NCBI GenBank assembly: GCA_025350595.1
Contig: JANXXP010000378.1
Coordinates: 1-53,854, forward strand
From: Bacteroidota bacterium
GTDB taxonomy: Bacteria > Bacteroidota > Bacteroidia > Bacteroidales > VadinHA17
Length of the DNA: 53,854 nucleotides
Reading direction: 5' to 3'
Shown: positions 9,006 to 18,058 of the stretch, one piece after another
Numbering within the stretch: the first letter of the stretch is position 1
Layout: each line of letters starts with the position of its first letter
Translations under genes and position numbers: made by a program
The notes under the pieces: generated by a model
What the model was told of the DNA's origin: nothing
Database searches by the model: none
Seen by the model: the letters and a program-made list of their open reading frames with translations, nothing else

Positions 9006-9016
9006 AATTAAGCCTT

Positions 9017-10378
9017 TTAATCCTCTTTTTTGTTCCCGATATGCACAACGCTTTTTAATTCACTTATGGCCATCATGGGAATATAGCGCATGAACAGCAG
9101 TACTCCACAGGCAAACATTCCAATGGTTCCCAAAAACACACCAATGTCAATATGTGTAGGAGAATAGGATACCCAATTGGAAGGAAGATAGTCTTTGTTA
9201 AGAGAGGTTACAACTATATTAAATCGCTCCAGCCACATTCCGATATTTATAAACAGAGAAACTATCAGAAGCCAAATCCAGTTTCTTCTTACTTTCTTAA
9301 ACCAGAAAAGTTGGGGGATTAATGCATTACAAATAATCATTCCCCAGAATTGCAGGGTGTATTCTCCTGTAGCTCTGTTTCTAAAAAATGTAAAAATCTC
9401 ATATTCATTTCCCGAGTACCATGCAACAAAAAGTTCGGTCAAGTAAGCTGTCCCCATTATAAGTGATATGAAGACGAGTATCCTTGCTATTGCATCCATG
9501 TGGTTATCAGTAATGTAATCAGTTAAATGGTATAACTTTCTTATGAGAACCATCAAAGTCATAACCATTGCAAATCCTGAAAATATAGCTCCCACTACGA
9601 AGAAGGGGGGAAATAGAGTTGAATGCCATCCTGCTTCTACACTTACTGCAAAGTCGGTGGAAACTATTGAGTGAACAGAAACCACCAGAACAGCAGCAAT
9701 ACCCCCCAGGATAAAACTAAGCGACTCATACCTTATCCAATGTCTGCTTGAGCCAGTCCATCCTAAGCTAAAGAAACCATAAACAGCCTTTTTGACTTTT
9801 GATGTCGTTTTATCACGAATTGTTGCGAGGTCGGGTAACATCCCAAGATACCAGAAAGATGCAGAAATGAGAAGATATGCAGTAATCGCTGTAAAGTCCC
9901 AGAACAGAGGTGAGTTAAAATTCACCCAAAGAGGGCCTCGTGTATTCGGATAAGGAAAAATATAAAAAACAAGCCAGACCCGTCCCATATGCAGAGCTGG
10001 TAGAAGCGCTGCTGAAATTACCGCAAAAACTGTCATTGCCTCAGCTGACCTGTTTATGGAAGTCCTCCATTTCTGCCTGAGGATCAAAAGGAAAATAGAA
10101 AATGCGGTACCTGCATGTCCGATCCCTATCCACCAAACAAAATTTATTATCTCCCATCCCCAGCCTACTGAATTATTTACGCCCCAGGTTCCAATTCCCT
10201 GTGTAACTGTTATATATATGGCATAAAATCCATAAATCGCTGCGGCAGAAGAAATTCCAAAGGCAATCGGCCACCATACACCCGGACTTATTTCCAATGG
10301 TTTCATTACCTCTTTGGTAATCTGACCAAGCGTCTTGTTTCCTTCAACCAGTGGACCTCTGATTTTTTTGTTATACAT
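9017..10378 (-). CDS. actC: ACIII NrfD/PsrC-like membrane subunit ActC
   Basis: Large polytopic subunit (453 aa) of the NrfD/PsrC family, with about ten helices, that in characterised ACIII carries the quinol oxidation site next to ActB. The N-terminal segment MKPLEISPGVWWPIAFGI and the WWIGIGHAGTAFSIFLLIL segment are family-like. It starts 18 nt after actB and is 11 nt before actD. The similarity to ActF reflects an old duplication in this complex family. Confidence 0.95.
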   Translation of the reverse strand: MYNKKIRGPLVEGNKTLGQITKEVMKPLEISPGVWWPIAFGISSAAAIYGFYAIYITVTQGIGTWGVNNSVGWGWEIINFVWWIGIGHAGTAFSIFLLILRQKWRTSINRSAEAMTVFAVISAALLPALHMGRVWLVFYIFPYPNTRGPLWVNFNSPLFWDFTAITAYLLISASFWYLGMLPDLATIRDKTTSKVKKAVYGFFSLGWTGSSRHWIRYESLSFILGGIAAVLVVSVHSIVSTDFAVSVEAGWHSTLFPPFFVVGAIFSGFAMVMTLMVLIRKLYHLTDYITDNHMDAIARILVFISLIMGTAYLTELFVAWYSGNEYEIFTFFRNRATGEYTLQFWGMIICNALIPQLFWFKKVRRNWIWLLIVSLFINIGMWLERFNIVVTSLNKDYLPSNWVSYSPTHIDIGVFLGTIGMFACGVLLFMRYIPMMAISELKSVVHIGNKKED

Positions 10379-10396
10379 CGATTACCTTCTGATTAT

Positions 10397-13363
10397 TTAT
10401 GAATCTATTTTATCATCATTCCTTACTTTTGTCAGATACCCAGTATTGGGCAGAGTATGCAATTCTTCAAGTAAATGGTAACATCGTGGATCGCTGAACA
10501 GTTTAGAGACCATACTCTTTTTGTCATTCAGATTTCCAAAAACAATGGCTCCCGCAGGGCAGGCTTGCATACAAGCTGTTTTAATCTCATTATCATTAAG
10601 TGTCCTGTTCTCAAGCTTGGCCTGTAACTTTTTCTCCTGTATCCTTTGAACACAGAAGGAACATTTCTCCACAACGCCCCTTTCTCTTACAGTTACATCG
10701 GGATTTAAAACCATTTTTCCGAGATCCGAAGCCGTATTAAAATCGAAATTTTTACTGTTCGTATAGCGGTACCAGTTAAACCTTCTTACTTTATACGGAC
10801 AGTTATTAATGCAATACTTTGTTCCCACACAACGGTTATACGTCATCTGATTTAATCCTTCACTGCTATGATTGGTTGCTGAAACAGGACAAACGTTTTC
10901 ACATGGCGCATTATCGCAATGCTGACAGGCAAGAGGCTGGAAGTATACTTTTGGATCATCAGGAGTGTCGGAATAATACCTGTCGATTTTGATCCAGTGC
11001 ATTATCCTTCTCTTTATCACTTCTGCCTTCCCAACTACTGGAATATTATTCTCTGCCTGGCAGGCAATTACACAGGAATTACATCCTATGCAAGCATTCA
11101 GGTCTATTGCAAGTCCCCAGTGAAATCCATCATATTTAACTTCCGGATAAAGTGTTTTATGTGTTGATTCGAATTCTTTATGAAACTCATTCCCGGAAGA
11201 AGGATCAATAATATACTTATTTAAACTTGTTTCCCTTACAATTGGTCTTCCTTCCATTGAAGAATGAACCTGAGTAAGAGCTAATTGCCTTTTTTCAAAA
11301 GTATTAATAGGCTTTTCAATTGTTATTACATAATTTCTGTTTCCTGCACTTGACTTAACAAAAGGATATAAATTTTCTCCAATTCTGAAGCAAACCGGGC
11401 CGCTGTTTGTATGGCCATATCCGAGTGCAACTGAAATGGTTCCTTCCATCTGTCCTGACTGAACAAATACTGGAAGTTTCAACCCATTGGAGAACTTCAC
11501 TATGTCACCGTTCTGAACACCCCATATAGTTGCATCACTGATGGATATGGCAGCAACGTTTTCCCAGCATTGGCGCGAAACCGGATCCGGTAATTCCATT
11601 AACCATGGATTATTGGCATGCATGCCCGTTCCCAATGCTACGCTTTCAGATATAACAATTTCATACCCCCCTGTCTCTGATTTTTCAAGGGTCTTCATTG
11701 CCTGTGAAAGCCTTTCTGGTTTATGGGTTAAAGATTTAAATCCTGGTACCTTATAATTGAAAACACCATTGCCAAGAGAGGTATTCCAAAAATTTCTGAA
11801 ATCCGAGATCCCTGAACCCGGGAAATATTGTTTTTCCCAGTTGGAAGTCAGATAATCATGATAGTTCGTCGAACTTCCTGACCATTTTAAAAGTGAATCC
11901 TGAAATGAGCGTGTATTAAATATAGGATTAATGCATGGCTGACTTAAACTGAGCTGCCCAGAAATAATCTCCGCATCATCCCACGATTCAAGATAGTGAT
12001 TTACAGGACACTCATATTTCACGAGGCCCACAGTCTCATTTAGTGAAACTGTCATATTTATTGAGATCTCAGTATTTTTTATTCCTTTCCGAAAGTTCTC
12101 AGAATCATGATAATCATATACCGGATTGACATTATACATAATTAATGCTTTGACACTTCCTTCCTTTAATTCGCTAATAAGATCTTCCATTTTGCTGTCA
12201 ATACCCGATGCAACTTTTATATTATTATTCAGATCGATACAATTAGTATAATTGCCCAGAAGGCTGTTAATTCCATTTACAATGATCTGAATATCAAGAT
12301 TATTAGTGCCAGAGATAACAATGGATTTACCTTTCGCCTCTATTAGTTTATCTGCAAGGCCTGTCAGGTCTTCTCTGAAGTTTGCTGAAGGAAATGTTAT
12401 GGCACCGGTTTTTTCAGCAATCCTGTTGTAGAGATCAATCAGAAGATTTTTTTCTTCAGATGGTTTGATTTTCTTCCTGATATCTGCATTGGCCCCTGTC
12501 AGGCTCATTCCCGATTCATAATGAATATGCCTGAGCATAGTCTTCTCCCCCTTATCGAGTTTCCTTCGCGACACATAATCCTGAATAAAATGAGCCGGAG
12601 ATATCCAGGTTCCTATAAAGTCTGCATAAACTGAAACAACAAGGTCTGCATTCCGGAAGTGATAATCCGGAATTGCTTCTTTTCCAAAGCAAATTGAGTT
12701 AGCTTCAAGTATTGCTGAATAAGATATGGCATCGTACTGAACCCATTTGAATTTATGGAAGTCTGCTCCAAATTCATTTATCAGCCTTATAGTGGAGGGA
12801 GATAGTATACTTGAAGTAAGCAAAACAATTTCACCATTTTTAGAATTGATTTCCTTCAGTTTATTAATAATCTGCGCATCAATATTATCCCATGTAGTCT
12901 GTTTATTTTCTGCTGAAGGATTTTTTAACCTGGCATCATCATAAAGACTTAAAACAGAAGCCTGCACCCGAGCTGTAGTGCCCTCCCTATTGAACTCTGA
13001 TAGAAGATTCCCTTCGATTTTTATAGGTCTGCCATCACGCGTTTTAACCAGAATAGATGAATATTCATGTCCATCATAAAAACTTGAAGCATAATATAAG
13101 GATTTCCCGGGAGTTATTTCCGGAGGTTGTATGATATATGGCAATGCCTTCTGAACGGGTCTTTTACAGCTCGCAAGAAGCGCAGCCGATGCAAAACTGT
13201 ATCCAAAAACCTTTAAAAAGTCTCGTCTGGATGTACCTTGCTTCATAATATCATGCTCCAGCAAACCCAGCAACTGATTTTCGTTTTCTGCCGGACTTCC
13301 CAAATTATTTTTTACTTCAGGCACAAAATTAGCTCCCCCCGGATTCGTCCTGCTTTTTTTCAT
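10397..13363 (-). CDS. actB: ACIII iron-sulfur subunit ActB (molybdopterin-oxidoreductase-like)
   Basis: Periplasmic iron-sulfur subunit of ACIII. An N-terminal TAT-type segment (TSRRDFLKVFGYSF, ending LLASC) is followed by a molybdopterin-oxidoreductase-like domain thought to lack cofactor in this family. A C-terminal ferredoxin-like domain has four cysteine clusters: CIGCNSCVIAC, CQHCDNAPCENVC, CVGTKYCINNC and CSFC...CMQAC. The ORF track begins at a TTG (13378); the ATG at 13363 follows an AAAGG and is preferred, giving 988 aa. Only about 25 nt separate it from actA. Confidence 0.96.
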   Translation of the reverse strand: MKKSRTNPGGANFVPEVKNNLGSPAENENQLLGLLEHDIMKQGTSRRDFLKVFGYSFASAALLASCKRPVQKALPYIIQPPEITPGKSLYYASSFYDGHEYSSILVKTRDGRPIKIEGNLLSEFNREGTTARVQASVLSLYDDARLKNPSAENKQTTWDNIDAQIINKLKEINSKNGEIVLLTSSILSPSTIRLINEFGADFHKFKWVQYDAISYSAILEANSICFGKEAIPDYHFRNADLVVSVYADFIGTWISPAHFIQDYVSRRKLDKGEKTMLRHIHYESGMSLTGANADIRKKIKPSEEKNLLIDLYNRIAEKTGAITFPSANFREDLTGLADKLIEAKGKSIVISGTNNLDIQIIVNGINSLLGNYTNCIDLNNNIKVASGIDSKMEDLISELKEGSVKALIMYNVNPVYDYHDSENFRKGIKNTEISINMTVSLNETVGLVKYECPVNHYLESWDDAEIISGQLSLSQPCINPIFNTRSFQDSLLKWSGSSTNYHDYLTSNWEKQYFPGSGISDFRNFWNTSLGNGVFNYKVPGFKSLTHKPERLSQAMKTLEKSETGGYEIVISESVALGTGMHANNPWLMELPDPVSRQCWENVAAISISDATIWGVQNGDIVKFSNGLKLPVFVQSGQMEGTISVALGYGHTNSGPVCFRIGENLYPFVKSSAGNRNYVITIEKPINTFEKRQLALTQVHSSMEGRPIVRETSLNKYIIDPSSGNEFHKEFESTHKTLYPEVKYDGFHWGLAIDLNACIGCNSCVIACQAENNIPVVGKAEVIKRRIMHWIKIDRYYSDTPDDPKVYFQPLACQHCDNAPCENVCPVSATNHSSEGLNQMTYNRCVGTKYCINNCPYKVRRFNWYRYTNSKNFDFNTASDLGKMVLNPDVTVRERGVVEKCSFCVQRIQEKKLQAKLENRTLNDNEIKTACMQACPAGAIVFGNLNDKKSMVSKLFSDPRCYHLLEELHTLPNTGYLTKVRNDDKIDS

Positions 13364-13388
13364 ATCAGTACCTTTCAATATTCTGCAA

Positions 13389-14543
13389 CTAGTAATGGCA
13401 TTTCATACATTCTCTCCCACCAATCATTTCAACGGTAACGCTGTCTAATGTTCCGTTTTTTATCTTTTCGGCTAATTCCTTATAATCAGAATAAAATTTA
13501 TTGCCTGTAAAATTAACTTTCCTGGTTCTGTGGCAATCGAGGCACCATCCCATTGAAAGGTCTTTAACCTGAATGATTACATTCATCTCCTTTACATTAC
13601 CATGACATTCCTGACATTTTAAACCACCCGCACCAACATGCTGTGCATGACTAAAGAAAACGTGATCAGGTAGATTGTGTACTTTAACCCATTCAATTGG
13701 CTTTTTATTTTCGTATGCGCTAATTATTTTATAAATCTCAAAAGCTCCCGAGCGGGTTCCGTTTCTTACCAATAAATGACAATTCATACAAACATTTTCC
13801 CCAGGTATTCCGGCTGACTTACTATACGGTGCAAAACTGTGACAATAGATACAATCTGTTTGGTTTTGTCCTGCATGAACTGCATGTGAAAATTTTATAG
13901 GCTGATCAGGTGAATAATTTTGGGAACGCCCTATGGCAATGGCACTTCCGACAAGAGTATAGGTGATAAAACAGACAGATGAAAGAAGTATAATGTAATT
14001 AATCCATTTATGTTTTAATACCTTGGTGATTATAAGGTCAATAATTGAAAAGAGCATTAATGCCGAAGCAATTATAAAGAAGATCAGATTCGTAATCACC
14101 GGCTTGTTTCTGATAAGACCCTGAATAGCAAGCCGATCCATGTACCCTTTGATCATAACAATTTCTTCAGGGCTAAGTTTAAAATCCTTATGCACTTCCA
14201 CCATTTTCTTACCAGCAGGCCGTAGTAATACTTTACTTAAATCACCGGTACTTTTATTCAGGTATTTTCTGGATATCTCGATTGCGTCAGGATTCCAGTT
14301 CAGTGTATCAGAGAGAGTTATATTATGACATGTAATACATTTTATTGATTTGTTATCATGGTATACCAATCCAAAGAAAAGTCGCTCCCCAATTATCAGA
14401 TCTTCCGGAGTTAATTTCTTTTTAAGATTTAGAACCGAATCTTCTACCTGAACAAGATTTGAATAGCCTGAAGTGAAAAGACCAGATAGAAATATGAAAG
14501 GAAGTATAAATTTTAATTTTCTAACAGAAAAAAAATTGCGCAT
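13389..14543 (-). CDS. actA: ACIII multiheme cytochrome c subunit ActA, six CXXCH
   Basis: First gene of the act operon. The 384-aa protein has a signal or anchor region (10-27) and a monoheme segment with CITCH at 69-73. Two membrane helices follow (about 152-173 and 180-203), then a C-terminal multiheme domain with CXXCH starting at 231, 252, 310, 334 and 379. The last heme motif ends one residue before the stop. The five C-terminal hemes match the pentaheme ActA of characterised complexes; the N-terminal monoheme domain before the helices is additional. It passes electrons between ActB and ActE in the periplasm. Confidence 0.92.
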   Translation of the reverse strand: MRNFFSVRKLKFILPFIFLSGLFTSGYSNLVQVEDSVLNLKKKLTPEDLIIGERLFFGLVYHDNKSIKCITCHNITLSDTLNWNPDAIEISRKYLNKSTGDLSKVLLRPAGKKMVEVHKDFKLSPEEIVMIKGYMDRLAIQGLIRNKPVITNLIFFIIASALMLFSIIDLIITKVLKHKWINYIILLSSVCFITYTLVGSAIAIGRSQNYSPDQPIKFSHAVHAGQNQTDCIYCHSFAPYSKSAGIPGENVCMNCHLLVRNGTRSGAFEIYKIISAYENKKPIEWVKVHNLPDHVFFSHAQHVGAGGLKCQECHGNVKEMNVIIQVKDLSMGWCLDCHRTRKVNFTGNKFYSDYKELAEKIKNGTLDSVTVEMIGGRECMKCHY

Positions 14544-15051
14544 TTAGATTAAATTACAGATTGTTTTATACTTTATCAGTTGAATTACCCCAACACTTTC
14601 TGCAAATTCTACCCTTTCCAATATTAATAAATTTGTGAAAGCAACTTATTATTAAGCAAATAGTTATTCTGACAAAATAAATATCCCTATAAAGATAATT
14701 AATCCATTTTATCTACATCCATTCTTTTTTATGATTTTTTGATTCCTGCTAAATATCACAAAAACCTATATTATTAATCCATCCCCGGGTATGACATGCT
14801 GGAAAAATTTCTTTATCCCATTTTTCCTGTTCTCCGGAAAAACATTTTATCTTAATCGCTGTTATAAAGATAAGTAAATAAATCCGTTGTCAAATAAAGT
14901 TATTATGTTATCAGTTAAACGAATTCTACTAACTAAGTAATAAATAATTTATAAATAATATTATTCGATTATTAATTTCTGACTTCATATCTTTGTATCA
15001 ACAAGATATTATACAACCTATTATCTTTTTTTGCAATTAAGAAATATTATT
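14544..15051. other. Divergent intergenic region between actA and a lipoprotein gene
   Basis: About 500 bp, very AT-rich, without a convincing ORF; the longest small frame I noticed is about 28 codons from 14790 and has no support. It must hold the act operon promoter, but I do not see a clear TAnnTTTG for it. A short stem (TTTTTCC at 14821-14827 with GGAAAAA at 14836-14842) is present. The promoter of the plus-strand lipoprotein gene lies near its right end. Confidence 0.6.
14988..14995 (+). promoter_or_regulatory. Bacteroidota-type -7 promoter element for the lipoprotein gene
   Basis: TATCTTTG matches the TAnnTTTG consensus exactly and lies 56 nt before the ATG at 15052, predicting a transcription start near 15002. 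A -33 TTTG box is not clear. Confidence 0.55.
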
Positions 15052-15870
15052 ATGAAAAAATTATTGGCTCTGACATTATTACTTGTTCTCACAGCAAGTA
15101 TATTAAGTACCTGTAAAAAGGACAATGGCAAGGCTCCTGTTTTACCTCCCCTGGAATCTCTGACAATTGATTTTACAAATTTCGCAACGCTGAAAAAGTC
15201 TGCCAACACAATAGCTGATACTAAAGGTACAAATAATAGTAACTGGGAATTTGCGGCAACTGTTGCAGGAATATGGAAAGGAATCTTAACTACAACCCTT
15301 GCGGTTCCTGTTTCTGCCTTTAAGCTGGCTATTGATCAGGATCCGGTATTTCTTTCCAATAAAACATGGCAATGGAGCTATAGTGTAAGTGCAGTTGGGA
15401 TTACCTACAAAGCACGACTTACTGGTCAGCTAAGCGGTACTGATGTTTTATGGAAAATGTATGTAACACGAGAAGGGACAGGCGGGTTTACTGAATTTGT
15501 CTGGTTTAGCGGAACCAGCAAAGTTGATGGATCCGGAGGGCAGTGGATTCTTAATGAAAGTGCCGCAGTGCCAGAAGCTTTTCTTCAGATTGACTGGACA
15601 AAAACCGATGCAACTGTTGGTTCGGTTAAGTATACTTTTGTTAAAAATAATGATGCTCACAAAGGAGGGTACATTGAATATGGATTAACTTCAGGCGCAT
15701 TGAATGCCTTTTATAACATACACTATTTTAACGAAGTAAAATTCTCAGATGTTAATGTTGAATGGAATACAACTACTTTTAATGGCAGAGTTAAGTCTTT
15801 GGATTATCTGACTCCGCCAGGGACGTGGTTCTGCTGGGATTCAAATAAGGTAAATACGACTTGTCTGTAA
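15052..15870 (+). CDS. Lipoprotein of unknown function
   Basis: A 272-aa protein with a type II signal peptide (MKKLLALTLLLVL, lipobox LSTC) and a following KKDNGK spacer, so it is probably an outer-membrane or surface lipoprotein. The rest looks like one soluble beta-rich domain with many aromatic residues (TWQWSYSV, WFSGTSK, GTWFCWDSNK). I do not recognise a family. The ORF track starts at a TTG seven codons upstream, but the ATG at 15052 begins the signal peptide. It is monocistronic: its own -7 element lies upstream and an intrinsic terminator directly downstream. Confidence 0.85.
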   Translation: MKKLLALTLLLVLTASILSTCKKDNGKAPVLPPLESLTIDFTNFATLKKSANTIADTKGTNNSNWEFAATVAGIWKGILTTTLAVPVSAFKLAIDQDPVFLSNKTWQWSYSVSAVGITYKARLTGQLSGTDVLWKMYVTREGTGGFTEFVWFSGTSKVDGSGGQWILNESAAVPEAFLQIDWTKTDATVGSVKYTFVKNNDAHKGGYIEYGLTSGALNAFYNIHYFNEVKFSDVNVEWNTTTFNGRVKSLDYLTPPGTWFCWDSNKVNTTCL

Positions 15871-15890
15871 GAAAGAAATTATTCAAATTT

Positions 15891-15918
15891 AAATCCCGGA
15901 TTCAGCCGGGATTTTTTA
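15891..15918 (+). terminator. Rho-independent terminator after the lipoprotein gene
   Basis: AATCCCGG (15892-15899) pairs with CCGGGATT (15906-15913) across a 6-nt loop, and T-rich sequence follows (ATTTTTTATTT). It lies about 20 nt past the stop codon. Confidence 0.85.
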
Positions 15919-16014
15919 TTTCTTTTTCAATACCCATAACCCCTTGACTTTATTTAACTTTTATGGAGATCAAATTTTTTGCTAATTTGCGCTCAAACTA
16001 TAAAATAGAACTAT

Positions 16015-16620
16015 ATGTCATTAGGAAAAAAATCGATTTTATTAATAATACTCATTTTAGTTATAGATCAAACACTTAAGATCTGGGTAAAAACCCACAT
16101 GGCTATTGGCGATGAAATACATATTTTTGGAAACAGGGGGATGATCCATTTCATCGAAAACAATGGAATGGCATTTGGAATGGAAATGGGAGGAAAAACG
16201 GGAAAGTTCATTTTAAGTTTATTCAGAATTATCGCTATTACCGGAATTGGGTTTTTTCTTTCTTCTCTTATCAGGAAAAAAGCAAATCTCGGATTAGTAT
16301 TCGCTGTAAGTGCTATTCTTGCAGGAGCAATAGGAAATATTATTGATAGTGCTTTCTATGGCATGATCTTCAATGAAAGTTACTCTCAGCCATCAGTATT
16401 ATTCCCTTCGGTACCCTATTCTTCTTTCCTACATGGAAGAGTAGTTGATATGTTCTACTTTCCTGTAATAAGTACGCATTGGCCCGCCTGGTCTCCAATT
16501 AAACCGAATGAATCATTTGTATTCTTTCGCCCGGTGTTTAATATTGCCGACTCTGCAATAACCTGTGGAGTTATATCAATATTGCTCTTTCAGAAAAAAA
16601 TGTTCTCAGATTTTTCCTGA
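16015..16620 (+). CDS. lspA: Lipoprotein signal peptidase (signal peptidase II)
   Basis: Aspartyl protease of the inner membrane that cleaves the signal peptides of prolipoproteins, of which this window encodes several. Family boxes are present: VIDQTLKIWVK, ENNGMAFG, GAIGNIIDS with the first catalytic Asp, GRVVDMFYF, and FNIADSAIT with the second catalytic Asp. Four membrane helices; 201 aa, slightly longer than usual because of an insert around SYSQPSVLFPSVPYSSF, which is common in Bacteroidota. It stands alone, convergent with the ArsR gene. Confidence 0.95.
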   Translation: MSLGKKSILLIILILVIDQTLKIWVKTHMAIGDEIHIFGNRGMIHFIENNGMAFGMEMGGKTGKFILSLFRIIAITGIGFFLSSLIRKKANLGLVFAVSAILAGAIGNIIDSAFYGMIFNESYSQPSVLFPSVPYSSFLHGRVVDMFYFPVISTHWPAWSPIKPNESFVFFRPVFNIADSAITCGVISILLFQKKMFSDFS

Positions 16621-16649
16621 CTATAGGAAGAACTTAGAAAGATAATATT

Positions 16650-16949
16650 CTATTGCTGACAACAACTACTCACACAGTTAAGTATTGTTTTTAGGTTCTC
16701 ATGTTTCAAAAAATACCAGGTGTTTTTGCCTTCTCTTTTTGAAGCTAACACACCTCTGTCTTTTAGAATGCCAAGATGATGGGAGGCTGTTGATTGTTCT
16801 ATTCCAAGCTGTTTATGAATTTCAGTAACTGTTTTTTTCTTCCCGTCTTCAAGGCATCCAACAATAGATATACGCAAAGGATGTGCAATCGCTTTAAGCA
16901 TATTAGCTGCTCTCTCAAGACTTTCCGGATTAAGTTCTTTAAATTCCAT
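16650..16949 (-). CDS. ArsR-family winged-helix regulator
   Basis: A 99-aa ArsR/SmtB-like repressor: AIAHPLRISIVGCL (helix 2), then the DNA-reading helix IEQSTASHHLGILKDRGVL and the beta wing ASKREGKNTWYF. The classical ELCVCDL metal motif is absent (VTEIHKQL instead). The C-terminus ends CVSSCCQQ, three cysteines that could bind metal or respond to thiol oxidation. It is divergent from the polyprenyl synthase gene, and the region between them carries a dyad. Ligand unknown. Confidence 0.88.
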   Translation of the reverse strand: MEFKELNPESLERAANMLKAIAHPLRISIVGCLEDGKKKTVTEIHKQLGIEQSTASHHLGILKDRGVLASKREGKNTWYFLKHENLKTILNCVSSCCQQ

Positions 16950-16969
16950 TCAAAATAAATTTCATAGTG

Positions 16970-16977
16970 CAAATATA
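16970..16977 (-). promoter_or_regulatory. -7 promoter element of the ArsR gene
   Basis: On the minus strand the sequence is TATATTTG, an exact TAnnTTTG match, 21 nt upstream of the ATG at 16949. This predicts a very short leader. Confidence 0.5.
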
Positions 16978-17001
16978 TATAAATATGTTGATATGATGGA
17001 T

Positions 17002-17029
17002 GTTGACCTTTAATATAAAGGAAATCAAC
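17002..17029. promoter_or_regulatory. Candidate operator dyad between ArsR gene and polyprenyl synthase gene
   Basis: CCTTTA and TAAAGG (17007-17021, 3-nt centre ATA) form an inverted repeat flanked by outer GTTGA and TCAAC arms. It lies between the two divergent -7 elements, where a repressor could act on either promoter. That the ArsR protein binds it is inference. Confidence 0.4.
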
Positions 17030-17059
17030 TTGTCGTTAATCTTGAACACTCGTTTTTTG

Positions 17060-17067
17060 TATATTTG
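17060..17067 (+). promoter_or_regulatory. -7 promoter element of the polyprenyl synthase gene
   Basis: TATATTTG, an exact TAnnTTTG match, 16 nt upstream of the ATG at 17084. The leader would be only about 10 nt. Confidence 0.5.
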
Positions 17068-17083
17068 AACTAAATAATTTTTT

Positions 17084-18058
17084 ATGAGCGCTCTCACTAG
17101 AATTAAAAAACCAGTTGAAAAGGAAATGGCTGAATTCGAAGCTTATTTCGGTAAGACTATGCATAGTGAGATTCCATTATTGAATATCATTCTGAATTAC
17201 GTTCTTCGTCGCAAGGGAAAGCAGATGAGGCCGTTACTTGTCTTTCTAACTGCAAAACTTAACGGTAATATTTCGGAAGCGACATTTGTTGCAGCAACCT
17301 TTATTGAACTCCTTCATACAGCATCTCTGGTTCACGATGATGTTGTTGATGATGCGAATGAAAGACGCGGAGCATTATCAATAAATGCTCTTTGGAATTC
17401 AAAAATTGCCGTTCTTGTCGGAGATTATATGTTATCCAAAGGCATGCTCATAAGCGTTGAGAAGAACCGTTTTGATATGCTTGAAATTGTTTCAGAGGCG
17501 GTAAAATCGATGAGCGAAGGAGAGTTGCTTCAATTACAAAAAGCCAGGAAGTTAAACATAACTGAAGATGACTACTTTAAAATTATCCTCAGTAAAACGG
17601 CAGCATTGCTTTCTGCCTGCACCGCATGTGGCGCAAGATCAGTAACGGTGAATCAGGAGGCAATTATTATGATGAAGGATTTTGGAGAAAACATTGGAAT
17701 CGCTTTTCAGATAAGAGATGACCTTCTTGATTATGAAAGTACAGGACTTACAGGAAAAGCCGCAGGAAATGATATTAAGGAGAAAAAGATAACTCTTCCA
17801 TTAATACATGCCCTGGAACAGTCTCCTGGTTCTAAAAAAAGGCATATCCTTAGTATTGTTAAAAACAAGAAAAAAACCAAATCGGAGATAAACGAAGTGA
17901 TCAGCTTTGTTTCTGATTACGGAGGTATGGACTATGCTGAGCTTAAGATGAATCAATACAGAGATAAAGCTCTTGCGATCATTGATTCTTATCCTGACTC
18001 CGATGTAAAAAACTCGCTTAAGGAGTTTGTTCAGTATACAACCTCAAGAAAAAAATGA
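17084..18058 (+). CDS. Polyprenyl diphosphate synthase (long-chain)
   Basis: Condenses isopentenyl diphosphate units to make the prenyl tail of menaquinone or a similar quinone. Both aspartate-rich motifs are seen: first VHDDVVDDANERRG (D85, D86, D89) and second IRDDLLDYE (D212, D213, D216). KGKQMRP near residue 45 is the substrate-binding lysine/arginine region. The 324-aa length fits octaprenyl/heptaprenyl-type IspB/HepT synthases; product chain length cannot be read from the sequence alone. Its stop codon abuts the stop of the convergent MFS gene. Confidence 0.92.
   Translation: MSALTRIKKPVEKEMAEFEAYFGKTMHSEIPLLNIILNYVLRRKGKQMRPLLVFLTAKLNGNISEATFVAATFIELLHTASLVHDDVVDDANERRGALSINALWNSKIAVLVGDYMLSKGMLISVEKNRFDMLEIVSEAVKSMSEGELLQLQKARKLNITEDDYFKIILSKTAALLSACTACGARSVTVNQEAIIMMKDFGENIGIAFQIRDDLLDYESTGLTGKAAGNDIKEKKITLPLIHALEQSPGSKKRHILSIVKNKKKTKSEINEVISFVSDYGGMDYAELKMNQYRDKALAIIDSYPDSDVKNSLKEFVQYTTSRKK

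Noticed and set aside
14790-14876. Short ORF of about 28 codons in the actA upstream region
   Set aside because: No homology-like features, no ribosome-binding site, and within AT-rich regulatory DNA.
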